A DNA stretch of 64,000 nucleotides. Origin: Archangium primigenium. Its GTDB lineage: Bacteria; Myxococcota; Myxococcia; Myxococcales; Myxococcaceae. Below are positions 35,406 to 45,970 of this stretch, one piece after another; position 1 is the first letter of the stretch; each line of letters begins with the position of its first letter. Position numbers and translations under genes: made by a program. The notes beneath the pieces are model-generated. The model was not told the origin of the DNA and made no database searches. It saw only the letters and a program-made list of their open reading frames with translations. The stretch covers positions 1,922,001-1,986,000 of the forward strand of contig NZ_JADWYI010000001.1 in NCBI RefSeq assembly GCF_016904885.1. Reading direction: 5' to 3'.

Positions 35406-36908
35406 ATGCGGAACACTCAGGCGAAGGGTATGCGGTTGGCGTTGTCGAGCGTGCTGATGCTGGGCACGGCGCTGACGTATGGCCTGGGCTGTGGCGGGGA
35501 CGAGGCAGGCGGCGAGGACAACAACCCCCCGCAGAACCCGCCGGCGGCGGAGCCGACCCCCGACTCCGGTACGCCGGGCACGCCCGACTCGGGCACGCCC
35601 ACGACGCCGCCGGCGCTGGCCAATGACACGGACCTGGCGATCGTGCGCCTCAACGCGGATGGCAGCCTCGACACCAGCTTCGGCACCGGCGGCATCGCCC
35701 GCCTGGACATGGGCCCGGGCGCCAGCAGCGCCAAGGACGCGCTCTGGAGCGCGGCGCTCGACGCCTCCGGCCGCGTCATCCTGTTCGGCTCGAAGAAGGG
35801 CAGCGGGGACCGCATCGACGCGGACCGCGTCATCGCGCGGCTCACCCCGGCCGGTGCGCTCGACAAGTCGTTCGGCACCGACGGCTACAACGTCCTCAAC
35901 ATCGGCAACCTGGCCGACCAGGCCCGCCACGGCGGGGTGGATCCGGACGGGAAGATCGTCGCGTCGGGCTACACCAGCCAGCCGACGGGCGTGGGCGTGC
36001 AGATGGCCAACCGCATCGTGCTCACGCGCGTGGACGCGGACGGCAAGCTCGACAACACCTTCGGCTCCAAGGGTGTGGTGAACTCCGCGCCCCTGCTGCC
36101 CGCGGATCCCCTCAACCAGGAGTGGGGCTTCGCCGAGGCGTACGCCGCGGGCCACCAGTCCGGCAAGTACGTCACCACGGGCTACGGCCGCTCGGCCGCC
36201 ACGGGCACGCTGGACGTGGTCACCTTCCGCTACGGCGCGAACGGTCGGCTCGACCGGACGTGGGGCACCGACGGCGCCTTCGTCCTGGACGTGGCGGGCG
36301 GGGACGATCGCGGCCGTGACCTGACCGTGCTGCCGGATGACCGGGTGTTCATGGTGGGCAGCACCGTCAAGACCACCAACAACGTGGACGCCCTGGTGTT
36401 CCTGCTGACCAAGGACGGCCAGCGCGACACCCGCTTCAGCTCGGGCTCGGACGCCTTCAAGTCCTTCGACTTCAGCCGCACGGACGAGGCGTTCTTCAAG
36501 TCCGCCGTGTCCAAGGACGGCAAGTGGGTGGCCGCCGCGGGCTACACGGGCAATGGCGCGAGCGCCGCCGTGGATGACGCCCTGCTGTTCATCGCGCCGG
36601 TGAACCCCGCGGATGGCGCTGAGTTCGCGCAGCCCGTGCCCCTGTCCAACACGGGCAATGACCGCTTCTGGTCCGTCACCTTCGATGCCGCCAACAAGGT
36701 CTACGGGGCGGGCTTCATCAACGAGGGCGGGGACCAGCGCTTCGCGGTGGCGCGCTTCAACACGGACGGCTCGCGCGACACGACGTTCGGCACCGGCGGC
36801 CTGGTGACCGTGAACGTCATCGCGGGCGGCACCGAGGAGGCCGTGCGCGCGGTGCTCGTGCAGGCCGATGGCAAGATCGTCCTGGCGGGTGTCGCCGAGG
36901 CGAAGTAG
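35406..36908 (+). CDS. Delta-60 repeat (beta-propeller-like) lipoprotein
   Basis: A 500-residue lipoprotein (LGC, Cys29) with a Pro/Thr/Asp-rich linker, then at least six delta-60 repeats. Each repeat has an NADGSLDTSFGTGGI-like start (examples: GALDKSFGTDGY, GKLDNTFGSKGV, GRLDRTWGTDGA, GSRDTTFGTGGL) followed by strands ending in a GRVILFG- or GKIVLAG-type turn. The family forms propeller-like folds at the cell surface; function unknown. The second Met (residue 9, MRLALSS) could be the real start. The frame ends 117 bases before the TonB receptor gene. Confidence 0.8.
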   Translation: MRNTQAKGMRLALSSVLMLGTALTYGLGCGGDEAGGEDNNPPQNPPAAEPTPDSGTPGTPDSGTPTTPPALANDTDLAIVRLNADGSLDTSFGTGGIARLDMGPGASSAKDALWSAALDASGRVILFGSKKGSGDRIDADRVIARLTPAGALDKSFGTDGYNVLNIGNLADQARHGGVDPDGKIVASGYTSQPTGVGVQMANRIVLTRVDADGKLDNTFGSKGVVNSAPLLPADPLNQEWGFAEAYAAGHQSGKYVTTGYGRSAATGTLDVVTFRYGANGRLDRTWGTDGAFVLDVAGGDDRGRDLTVLPDDRVFMVGSTVKTTNNVDALVFLLTKDGQRDTRFSSGSDAFKSFDFSRTDEAFFKSAVSKDGKWVAAAGYTGNGASAAVDDALLFIAPVNPADGAEFAQPVPLSNTGNDRFWSVTFDAANKVYGAGFINEGGDQRFAVARFNTDGSRDTTFGTGGLVTVNVIAGGTEEAVRAVLVQADGKIVLAGVAEAK

Positions 36909-37025
36909 TCCTCCCCGCGGTTCGCGAAGCGATCTGGAGCCGGTGCGTGGTGCCTCCCGAGGAGGCGCTCCCGCATCGGCTCCTGGCACTTTCGCCCTCG
37001 AAGTTCTTCACCAGGAGTAGGCTCG

Positions 37026-39338
37026 ATGTGGGTTCCGGCGGGGCTCGTCGCGGTGTTCATTCTCGGTGGCACGCCTGTCGCGGGGCAGCCTCCGGATGCG
37101 GAAGTCGCCTCCCCCGCCAGCCCGGAGCCCGCGCCGCCGTCGGTGCCGGCCGAGCCCGAGGCGTCCGAAGCACCCGATGCGCCCGCGCGCCCCCCGGACG
37201 CGGCGATCCCCAACCTCGCGCCCCCGCCCAGGTTCGAGAGCGTGGTGGTGGGCACCTCGGAGGCGCGCACCAGCGGCTCGGTGCACATCATCAAGCCGGA
37301 GAAGCTCGAGCGCTTCGAGCTCGACAACCCGCAGGCCATCCTCCAGACGGTGCCGGGTGTCTACGCGCGAGGCGAGGACGGCTTCGGGCTCCGGCCGAAC
37401 ATCGGTCTGCGCGGCGCCAACCCGGACCGCAGCAAGAAGGTCACCCTCCTGGAGGATGGGGTCCTCTTCGGCCCGGCGCCCTACTCGGCGCCCGCCGCCT
37501 ACTTCTTCCCCGTGATGACGCGCATGCAGTCGGTGCGGGTGCTCAAGGGCCCCTCGGCCATCCAGCAGGGTCCCCAGACGGTGGGCGGCTCGGTGGACTT
37601 CCTCTCCCGCGACATCCCCTCCACCGAGAGCTTCGGGTTGGATCTGGCGGGTGGCCAGTACGCGTACGGCAAGGCCCACGGCTTCTACGGCGCGAGCACC
37701 GAGCGCATGGGCTTCCTCGTGGAGGGCGTGCACCTGCGCAGTGACGGCTTCAAGGTGCTCGACGGGGGCCCGGACCGGGGCTTCCAGGGCAACGGCAACA
37801 CGGGCTTTCGCAAGAACGAGTGGGTGGTGAAGAGCCGCTACCGGCTCGTGCCCGAGGGCCCCGTGCGCCAGAGCCTCCAGCTCAAGCTCAGCTACTCGGA
37901 CGAGGTCTCGGACGAGACGTACCTGGGGCTGACCGACGCGGACTTCCGGGACAATCCGCTGCGGCGCTACGGCGCGAGCCGCATGGATCGCATGGTGTTC
38001 TACCGGACCCAGGGCGTGCTCAGCCACGTGCTGGAGAGCGACGACTTCACGCTCACGACGAGCGTCTACCGCCAGGACATCGACCGGGAGTGGCGCAAGG
38101 TGAACCGCTTCCGGGGCGCGTCCATCACGGACGTGCTCGGGGATCCGACGAGCGCGCGCAACAGCATCTACTACGGCGTGTTGACGGGCCAGATCGACGC
38201 CTCCACGCGGCAGGAGACGCTGATGATCGGGCCCAACCACCGTGTCTTCGTGTCGCAGGGCGTGCAGAGCGTGGCGCGGTGGACCACCACCACGGGCCCG
38301 GTGCGCCACAACGTGGAAGCGGGCGTGCGCTACCACTACGACAGCATCGACCGGCTGCACACCGAGGACGGCTTCCGGATCATCGGCGGCGAGCTCGTGC
38401 CGGACGGCGAGAAGACGGACGTCACCGCCGACAACAAGGACTCGACGCACGCCCTGGCGCTGCACCTGGTGGATGCCCTCACCTGGCGCCGCCTCGTGGT
38501 GACGCCGGGCGTGCGCATGGAGCTCATCCGCTCCAAGTCCCAGGACCGGCTGGCCGACACGGTGGACAACGGAGGGCTCCAGGTGCTGATGCCCGGCGTG
38601 GGCGTCTACGGGGCGCTCACGTCCGAGCTGGGCCTGTTCGGTGGAGCCTACCGGGGCTTCTCCCCGCCGGCGCCCGGACAGCCCGAGGCGGTCCGTCCCG
38701 AGCAGAGCATCAACTACGAGGCGGGCGCCCGGTGGACGCGCCGGGGCGAGCGCTTCGAGGTGGTGGGCTTCTTCAACGACTACTCGAACCTCACGGACGT
38801 CTGCACCTTCTCCAACGGCTGTCTCAACGACAACCTCGACCGCCAGTTCGACGCGGGCCAGGCGCACATCTACGGGCTCGAGGCGTACGCGGACAAGACC
38901 GTGCGCACCGCGTGGGGCGTGACGTTCCCGCTCTCGCTGGCCTACACGTACACGCGCACCCGGCTGCTCGAGTCCTTCCGGTCGGTGGATCCGCAGTTCG
39001 GTCTGGTGCAGGCGGGGGACGAGCTGCCCTACGTGCCCCGGCACCTGCTCTCCGCGACCGTGGGCGTGGAAGGGGCGCGCTGGGGCGCCTACGCGAGCGC
39101 CAGCTTCGTGGACGTCATGCGCGAGCGGGCGGGGCAGGGGGAGATCCCCGACGGGCTCAAGACCGACGCCCTGCTCACCTTCGACGTGAACGCCAACTAC
39201 CAGCTCACGCGCTGGGCCCAGCTCTACCTGAGCGTGCGCAACGTGACGAACGAGCTGGGCATCGTGGGCCGCCGTCCCTTCGGCGCCCGGCCCAACGCGC
39301 CCCGCACGGGCCTGCTGGGCCTCAAGATTTCCCTGTGA
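37026..39338 (+). CDS. TonB-dependent outer-membrane receptor
   Basis: A 770-residue receptor. It has a signal peptide ending at TPVAG|QPPD, a Pro/Ala-rich spacer, a plug domain at about 85-215 (VPGVYARGEDGFGLRPNIGLRGANPDR is split across the plug start; DRSKKVTLLEDGVL and GPSAIQQGPQTVGG follow) and a 22-strand-type barrel whose last strand ends ...LGLKISL with a terminal aromatic-poor residue. The plug loops GLRGANPDRSKKV and the YFFPV segment resemble FecA-type (ferric citrate) receptors. AGGAG precedes the ATG. No FecR/FecI-type regulators adjoin it; iron regulation may come from the Fur-like site upstream of the neighbouring gene. The cargo is not certain. Confidence 0.87.
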   Translation: MWVPAGLVAVFILGGTPVAGQPPDAEVASPASPEPAPPSVPAEPEASEAPDAPARPPDAAIPNLAPPPRFESVVVGTSEARTSGSVHIIKPEKLERFELDNPQAILQTVPGVYARGEDGFGLRPNIGLRGANPDRSKKVTLLEDGVLFGPAPYSAPAAYFFPVMTRMQSVRVLKGPSAIQQGPQTVGGSVDFLSRDIPSTESFGLDLAGGQYAYGKAHGFYGASTERMGFLVEGVHLRSDGFKVLDGGPDRGFQGNGNTGFRKNEWVVKSRYRLVPEGPVRQSLQLKLSYSDEVSDETYLGLTDADFRDNPLRRYGASRMDRMVFYRTQGVLSHVLESDDFTLTTSVYRQDIDREWRKVNRFRGASITDVLGDPTSARNSIYYGVLTGQIDASTRQETLMIGPNHRVFVSQGVQSVARWTTTTGPVRHNVEAGVRYHYDSIDRLHTEDGFRIIGGELVPDGEKTDVTADNKDSTHALALHLVDALTWRRLVVTPGVRMELIRSKSQDRLADTVDNGGLQVLMPGVGVYGALTSELGLFGGAYRGFSPPAPGQPEAVRPEQSINYEAGARWTRRGERFEVVGFFNDYSNLTDVCTFSNGCLNDNLDRQFDAGQAHIYGLEAYADKTVRTAWGVTFPLSLAYTYTRTRLLESFRSVDPQFGLVQAGDELPYVPRHLLSATVGVEGARWGAYASASFVDVMRERAGQGEIPDGLKTDALLTFDVNANYQLTRWAQLYLSVRNVTNELGIVGRRPFGARPNAPRTGLLGLKISL

Positions 39339-40176
39339 GCGCGCCCTCCATCAGCACGCGCGTGTAGGCCACGCGGAAGCCCGCGCGGGCCTCGTTGGCC
39401 AGGGAGCCGCCCTCGGGGGCGGTGGCCACCAGGGCCAGCTCGCAGCCCAGCGCCTGGGCGTCCCGGAGCCGGGCGTGGATGAGCGCCGTCTGCGCGCCGA
39501 GCCGCCGGTAGCCCACGCGCGTGGCGGCGCCGAAGAGCGTGGCGATGCCCTCGTGCAGGCGCAGTCCCGCGCCCGCCACCACCTCGCCTCCGTGGCGCGC
39601 CAGGTAGAGCCGCACGCGCGGCGTGGTCGAGGCGATGTGGCCGATGGTGAGGTCGACGAAGCTCAGCGCCGCGTCCTCCTCCCGCTCGCCGAACCCTCGC
39701 GCCAGCGTGCGCACCCACGTCTCGCGCTCCGCCTCGCCGACGAGGGAGACCTCCAGTCCCGCGGGCGGTGGGGGCAGCGCGTCCAGGGCCGCGCCGAGGG
39801 GATGGAAGGCCACCTGGAGGAAGTGGCGCACGCGGTAGCCCCGCGCGCCGAGCCCCTCGTACAGCGAGGGGTGCGCGAGCGGGCAGGCCTCCACGACCGC
39901 GGGGACGCCGTGGTAGCGGTAGAAGGCCTCCAGGCGATCGAGCTCGGCGGGCGTGACGGGCCCCGCCATGGCGAGTCCGGCGGCGCGGTTGAGGGGCAGA
40001 TCCGGACGCGTGAAGCAGGCCTTGCCGCCCGCGAGGTCCAGGACCTCCGAGCCACTGTCGGGCAGCAGACGCGCGCAGCCGTGCGCGTAGTCCGCGAGGG
40101 TGAGGGCGTTCACGTGCTCCAGCCGTCGGGCGAGCGCGGCGTCCGCGTGGAGAGGAGGGGCCATGGGAAGGGTCAT
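39322..40176 (-). CDS. GNAT-fold N-acetyltransferase
   Basis: A 284-residue protein, longer than a simple GNAT. The second half holds a GNAT-like domain: YLARHGGEVVAGAGLRLHEGIATLFGAATR strands, the motif A-like VGYRRLGAQTALIHARLRDAQ and a late strand ELALVATAPEGGSLANEARAGFRVAYTR. The first half may be a second, degenerate GNAT repeat. The start at 40176 is weakly supported; 40164 is an alternative. Its 3' end overlaps the TonB receptor's 3' end by 17 bases. Acceptor unknown. Confidence 0.76.
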   Translation of the reverse strand: MTLPMAPPLHADAALARRLEHVNALTLADYAHGCARLLPDSGSEVLDLAGGKACFTRPDLPLNRAAGLAMAGPVTPAELDRLEAFYRYHGVPAVVEACPLAHPSLYEGLGARGYRVRHFLQVAFHPLGAALDALPPPPAGLEVSLVGEAERETWVRTLARGFGEREEDAALSFVDLTIGHIASTTPRVRLYLARHGGEVVAGAGLRLHEGIATLFGAATRVGYRRLGAQTALIHARLRDAQALGCELALVATAPEGGSLANEARAGFRVAYTRVLMEGALTGKS

Positions 40177-40307
40177 CTCCGAGACAGCGAGCGAGGGAGC
40201 ATGGCACCGGGGCGACGCGCCATGCGGGTGTGGCAATATGTCACGTTCCGGGGCGCGGGGCGGGCGCGCTATGGCGATGCAACCCTTGGCCCTTGGAGTC
40301 TCCGCGC

Positions 40308-41171
40308 ATGATGTCCTCCGCGTCGCGTTTCCTGTTCGTCGCCTCGCTGTTCGCCGGTCCGTGGGGGTGTGGGGTGAGTGATCCGCCCGAGGCGAAGCCC
40401 GTGGCGGTGGACATCCCCTTCGAGGCCCGCGTGGGCGCGGAGCCCTTCGCCTGTGGCCGCGTGTACACGGGCCTGGGCACCACGGGGACGACCTACGAGC
40501 CCAAGGACTTCCGCGTGTACGTGCACGACGTGCGGCTGGTGGCGGCGGACGGCAAGGAAGTGCCGGTCACGCTCACGGACGATGACCTGTGGCAGTACAG
40601 CGGCGCGGCGCTGCTCGACTTCGCCGACAAGACGGGTCAGTGCTCCGAGGGAACGCAAGGGACGAACACGCGCCTCGTCGGCACGGTGCCGGAGGGGGAC
40701 TACCGGGGCCTGCGCCTCACACTGGGCCTGCCCTTGTCGCTCAACCACCAGGACGTCACCTTCGCGCCGAAACCGTTCAAGGACACGGGCTTGTTCTGGG
40801 GCTGGCGCCGGGGCTATTTCTTCACGCGCATCGATGGCCGCACGACAGGCTTGCGCTCGGGGCACAACATGCACCTGGGCAGCACGGATTGTCCCGACGT
40901 GAATCGGGAAACCGCGCCCACCGGATGCGCCTTCCCCAACACCGTCCCCGTGGAATTGGTGGGCTTCGTGCCGGGCCAGGGCAAGGTCGTGTTCGACCTG
41001 ATGCGCTTGTTCGAGGGCTCCAACCTGGACACCAACACACCGGACACCTCGATCGGGTGCATGGCGGACCAGTGGGATCCGGACTGCGCGCCCTTGTTCC
41101 AGCGGTTGGGGCTCGCGTTTGGAACCCAGGCGGCGAACCCCGCCGCGCAGGCCTTCGTTCGTTGGGAGTGA
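40308..41171 (+). CDS. mbnP: MbnP-like copper-associated lipoprotein
   Basis: A 287-residue lipoprotein (Cys21). The N-terminal PFACGRVYTGLG and the segments LFWGWRRGYFF (Trp164, Trp166) and GHNMHLGSTDCPD (His186, His189, Cys195) are hallmarks of MbnP-type proteins. In the studied system the di-heme enzyme MbnH converts one MbnP tryptophan to kynurenine, and MbnP binds copper. Further cysteines occur at 49, 112, 207, 251 and 260. The next gene, 9 bases on, encodes the matching di-heme partner. The ATG has TTGGAG upstream. The link to copper uptake is by family knowledge only. Confidence 0.83.
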   Translation: MMSSASRFLFVASLFAGPWGCGVSDPPEAKPVAVDIPFEARVGAEPFACGRVYTGLGTTGTTYEPKDFRVYVHDVRLVAADGKEVPVTLTDDDLWQYSGAALLDFADKTGQCSEGTQGTNTRLVGTVPEGDYRGLRLTLGLPLSLNHQDVTFAPKPFKDTGLFWGWRRGYFFTRIDGRTTGLRSGHNMHLGSTDCPDVNRETAPTGCAFPNTVPVELVGFVPGQGKVVFDLMRLFEGSNLDTNTPDTSIGCMADQWDPDCAPLFQRLGLAFGTQAANPAAQAFVRWE

Positions 41172-41180
41172 GGAGGATTC

Positions 41181-42332
<1,152 letters not shown>

Positions 42333-42337
42333 AGCCC

Positions 42338-42356
42338 CGAGCGGCACGTCCGCTCG
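42338..42356 (+). terminator. Perfect hairpin after mbnH
   Basis: CGAGCGG (42338-42344) pairs with CCGCTCG (42350-42356) around a 5-base loop, 6 bases after the stop. There is no T-run, so termination is likely but not certain. Confidence 0.4.
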
Positions 42357-42406
42357 CACGGAGAGGGTGCCGGCGAGCGTCAGGGCGGCTAAGGTGCCCC
42401 CCCCTG

Positions 42407-43147
42407 ATGCGCCGACTGCTCCTCGCCCCTCTGTGCCTCCTCGCCGCCTGTGCCAGCCGTGCGCCCGGGGTCCGGCCTTCCGAGACCCCCCGTGCGCCCC
42501 TCTGGGTGGCCGAGCCCGTGCCCCTGCCGGAGCTCGCGCCCCCGCCCGCCCCCGTGCTTCCGCCCGAGCCGCCCGGGGCCGTGGCCGGGGTCTGGCGCGC
42601 GCCGAGCGAGGCGGCGCGGGTGCTCGCGGCGGCCATCGTCGAGCGCGCGGTGCAACTCGTGGGCACGCGGCGGTTGGGCAAGGTGGCGCGCCACGTGCCG
42701 GACGATTGCTCGGGCCTGGTGCGGCTCGCCTACCTGCGCGGCGGCATCGACCTGGTGAGCCATGGCTTCCTCGCGGGGGAGAACGCCGTCTCCGCCATCT
42801 ACCGGCGCGCCGAGTCCCGGGGCGCCGTGCACCAGGACAATCCCCAGCCGGGGGACCTCGTCTTCTTCCGCGAGACGTACGATCGCAACCGGGATGGCCG
42901 ACGCAATGACGGCCTCACCCACGTGGCCGTGGTGGAGCGCGTGGAGGCGGATGGCGCGCTGACCTTCATCCACCGGGGCATGAAGGGCATCGCCCGCTCG
43001 CGCATGAACCTGGCGTTTCCCGCCACGCACCGCGCGGGGACGAGCGGCGCCGTGCTCAACGACTACCTGCGGCCGGCGGCCCGGGGACAGCGCGCCTGGC
43101 TCACCGGGGAGCTGTTCGCCGGCTTCGCCTCGCCCGAGGCGCTGTAG
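42407..43147 (+). CDS. NlpC/P60-family (CHAP-like) lipoprotein
   Basis: A 246-residue lipoprotein (LAAC, Cys15). Residues about 75-200 form a cysteine peptidase/amidase-like domain: VPDDCSGLVRLAYL holds the catalytic Cys and RRNDGLTHVAVVERV the His; PQPGDLVFFRETYD lies between them, as in NlpC/P60 and CHAP domains that cut peptidoglycan peptides. The proline-rich spacer is at 25-55. The start is the ATG at 42407; the open frame extends far upstream through mbnH, which is not coding in that frame. It converges on the kinase gene. Confidence 0.8.
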   Translation: MRRLLLAPLCLLAACASRAPGVRPSETPRAPLWVAEPVPLPELAPPPAPVLPPEPPGAVAGVWRAPSEAARVLAAAIVERAVQLVGTRRLGKVARHVPDDCSGLVRLAYLRGGIDLVSHGFLAGENAVSAIYRRAESRGAVHQDNPQPGDLVFFRETYDRNRDGRRNDGLTHVAVVERVEADGALTFIHRGMKGIARSRMNLAFPATHRAGTSGAVLNDYLRPAARGQRAWLTGELFAGFASPEAL

Positions 43148-43150
43148 CAC

Positions 43151-45742
43151 CTACTTCTGCTTCGTCAGCGTCTCGAGCGCCTCGCGCGCCTCTTCCTGGC
43201 CACAGTTGCGGCCCCGGTTGAGCGCCTTGTCGCGGGGCTGCTGGCTCAGGGCCTGCAGCGCGGGCACCACGCTCGGGTCTCCCAGGCCCGCGAGCCGCCG
43301 GGCCGAGCGCCCGCGCGTGCCGCAGTTCGTCGACTGGAGGGCCTGGGCGTAGAGCGCCACCAGGTTGAGGCCGTCGGTGGCCTGGCTCGCCTCCAGGTAG
43401 CGCAGCGCGCCCCACTGGCGCGGCGAGGGCGCTTCCTCCGCCAGGTCCTCGAAGTGCTTCTTGAGCGGATCGCGGGGCAGCGAGTCGAGCAGGGCGCGCA
43501 GCTCCTTGTCGACCTCGTTCTCCCCGAAGTCCTCGGCGAGCCCGGACAGCAGGGGCTTCTCCAACTCGGCGCGGGCCTCCGGCTCCAGGGCGAGCAGCTC
43601 CGTGTGCTCGGCGTCGTGCTCGCTCAGGGCATGCAGGGCACGCGCGCGCACCTGCCGCGCCATGGGCGTGGGCTTCTCCTTGGGCGCGAGCTTGGGCAAC
43701 TGCTCGAGCGCCTCGCGGGGCTTGCCCTCGTCGAGCAGCACGCGGGCGGGGTAGGTGGGGTCGGCGCGGCGCACGAGCGCGGTGGTGCCCAGGCCGAGCA
43801 GCACGCACAGCCCCAGCCCCACGCCCAGCGCGCGACGAGGGTGGGCCCGGGCCTGGGCGCCGCCGCGCACCGCGGCCTCCCGCACGGACCACATCAGGGC
43901 GTCGCGGGCCATCCACACGGGCCGCAGCGCCTGTTCCAGGCGGTCCTTGAGCGCGGGCCGCATGGTCACCTCGTCCTGGCCCCCGAAGGGCGGGCCCTCC
44001 TCGGACCGGCGGCAGCGGAAGAGGGGCAGGCCCTCGCCCGAGCCGGGCAGGGGCACGCTGCCGCAGGGCTCGGCGTCGCCCTCCACGCGCGTGCGCGCCA
44101 GGTTCACCGAGCCGGTGAAGACGACCTCGCCCGCCTCGGCCACCTGCTCCACCGCCTTGACCACCTCCACGGGCTCACCGAGCACGGCGTCGCGCGTGAC
44201 GAGCACCTCGCCGGTGTGCAGGCAGATGCGCACGGGCAGCCGCTCCTCCTGGGCGCACTGCTGGTTGTGCCGCCAGAGCCGGTCCTGCATGGCCATGCCG
44301 CACAGCACGCCCTGGGTGGGCGAGGTGAAGACGGCCAGGAGCGCATCGCCGCGCTTCTGCACCAGCCGGCCGTTGTAGTCGCGCACGAGCGGCAGGAGCA
44401 GCCGGTCATGCGTCTCGAGCATCCGCGCGTTCTGCTCGTGGGTCTGGCGCGAGGTGCGCTCGGTGTAGCCGCGCAGGTCGGTGAGCATCACCGTGAGGTT
44501 CTGCGGCTTGACGGACAGGGAGCCGGTGGTCGCGGGCGGGGCGGCGACCCGGGGCGCGGCCACCGCGTGCATGGCCACGGGCGAGGGGTGCGTGGAGGCG
44601 CGCGACGGGGAGAACGCGTCCTCGGGAATCTGCCGGCCCGGCGAGGCGCGGGTGGGCGCCTGGGAGGGCGTGCGGCCCGAGGACGCGGGCGCGGGCACGG
44701 GCGGCTCGAGCGACGCGGGGCCGAACGCGGCGGTGCCGCTCGGGGGCGAGGGCGCCGGGACGGGCGCGGGCGAGGCGAAGGCCACCGTGCCGCTCGGGGG
44801 CGAGGGGGCCGGCTCCAGGGTGAAGGCGGAGATGGAGGCCGAGGCGGCCATGGCGCCGGACACGAGCGCCTGGGGCATGCTCACCGTCTGGGCGGTGGTG
44901 GCCGCGAGGGTCCCGAGCGCGTCCACCAGCGCGTTGGCGTGGGGCAGCCGCTGGTTCGGGTCCTTGCGCAGCAGTTGCATCACCAGCGCCACGAGCGGCG
45001 CGTGGCCGGCGAGCGTGGGCGCCGCCTCGATGAGGGGCAGGGGCGAGGCCGAGGCATGCTGGGCCACGTACTGGGTGGGGCCCGGGCCCCGGAAGGGCAG
45101 CTGCCCCGAGAGCACCCGGTAGGCGAGCACCCCGAAGGAGTACACGTCGCTGCGCGGGTCCACCGGCGCGCCCACGGCCTGCTCGGGCGAGAGGTACTCG
45201 GGGGTGCCCACCACGAGCCCCACCTGGCTCAGGTTGCCGTTCTTGTCCGGCTCCACCAGCCGGGCGATGCCGAAGTCCAGGAGCCGCGCCTGCTCGCCGC
45301 GCGTGCTCCGGGTGAGCAGCACGTTCTCCGGCTTGAGGTCGCGGTGGATGATGCCCCGGTCGTGGATGGCCGCCAGGCCCTCGGCGAGCTGGTAGAGCAG
45401 GGGCAGGGCCCGCCCTGGGGACAGCGCCCCGGACTGGAGCACGTCGTAGAGGTTGTCCCCCTCCACGTACTCCATCACCAGACAGGCGCCCACGCCCGTC
45501 TCGCCGTAGTCGATGACGCGCACCACCGACGGGTGGTCCACCGCGGACAAGAGGCGCGCCTCGCGCTTGAAGCGCTCGATCATGCTTGGGTGCACCATCA
45601 GGTCCGAGTGCAGGACCTTGATGGCCACCTTGCGCCCCAGGGACACCTGCTCCCCGAGATACACCTCCCCCATGCCGCCGGCTCCGAGCAGCTTGAGGAC
45701 ACGGAAACGGTCATCGAGGACGAGGGTTCCTGAGTCGAGCAC
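43151..45742 (-). CDS. Serine/threonine kinase fused to a degenerate class III cyclase-like domain
   Basis: An 863-residue Hanks-type kinase. The kinase domain (about 12-285) is complete: GAGGMGEVYLG glycine loop, Lys42, HRDLKPEN at 133-140, DFGIA at 156-160 and SPEQ. A Pro/Ser/Thr-rich linker follows, then a cyclase-like domain at about 415-560 with LTDLRGYTERTS and KRGDALLAVF. In the usual VNxAAR position it reads VEVVKAV, so the substrate-stabilising Asn and Arg are missing and catalysis is doubtful. A membrane helix at about 645-665 precedes a helical C-terminal domain, probably periplasmic. The GTG start at 45742 has no clear ribosome site. The gene is divergent from the TPR gene. Confidence 0.88.
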   Translation of the reverse strand: MLDSGTLVLDDRFRVLKLLGAGGMGEVYLGEQVSLGRKVAIKVLHSDLMVHPSMIERFKREARLLSAVDHPSVVRVIDYGETGVGACLVMEYVEGDNLYDVLQSGALSPGRALPLLYQLAEGLAAIHDRGIIHRDLKPENVLLTRSTRGEQARLLDFGIARLVEPDKNGNLSQVGLVVGTPEYLSPEQAVGAPVDPRSDVYSFGVLAYRVLSGQLPFRGPGPTQYVAQHASASPLPLIEAAPTLAGHAPLVALVMQLLRKDPNQRLPHANALVDALGTLAATTAQTVSMPQALVSGAMAASASISAFTLEPAPSPPSGTVAFASPAPVPAPSPPSGTAAFGPASLEPPVPAPASSGRTPSQAPTRASPGRQIPEDAFSPSRASTHPSPVAMHAVAAPRVAAPPATTGSLSVKPQNLTVMLTDLRGYTERTSRQTHEQNARMLETHDRLLLPLVRDYNGRLVQKRGDALLAVFTSPTQGVLCGMAMQDRLWRHNQQCAQEERLPVRICLHTGEVLVTRDAVLGEPVEVVKAVEQVAEAGEVVFTGSVNLARTRVEGDAEPCGSVPLPGSGEGLPLFRCRRSEEGPPFGGQDEVTMRPALKDRLEQALRPVWMARDALMWSVREAAVRGGAQARAHPRRALGVGLGLCVLLGLGTTALVRRADPTYPARVLLDEGKPREALEQLPKLAPKEKPTPMARQVRARALHALSEHDAEHTELLALEPEARAELEKPLLSGLAEDFGENEVDKELRALLDSLPRDPLKKHFEDLAEEAPSPRQWGALRYLEASQATDGLNLVALYAQALQSTNCGTRGRSARRLAGLGDPSVVPALQALSQQPRDKALNRGRNCGQEEAREALETLTKQK

Positions 45743-45970
45743 GCGCGCGGCATCTTCGCCAAAAACGCGCGGCCCGGGCAGTGCCTTGTGTGGACTGTGT
45801 CCGCCACCTTGCCTCCCCGTCGTCCAGGAGGGCAGTGAACTGGTAGCTTTTCAGCCAACGTGCGGACGCGTGGGACGCACGGTGAACATCCCGGACAGGG
45901 GATTGGCAAAAATTCCGAGGGGTTGGCTCGCGTGTTAACGTTGCCTTCCTTTCCGTACCGCCCCCCCGCG

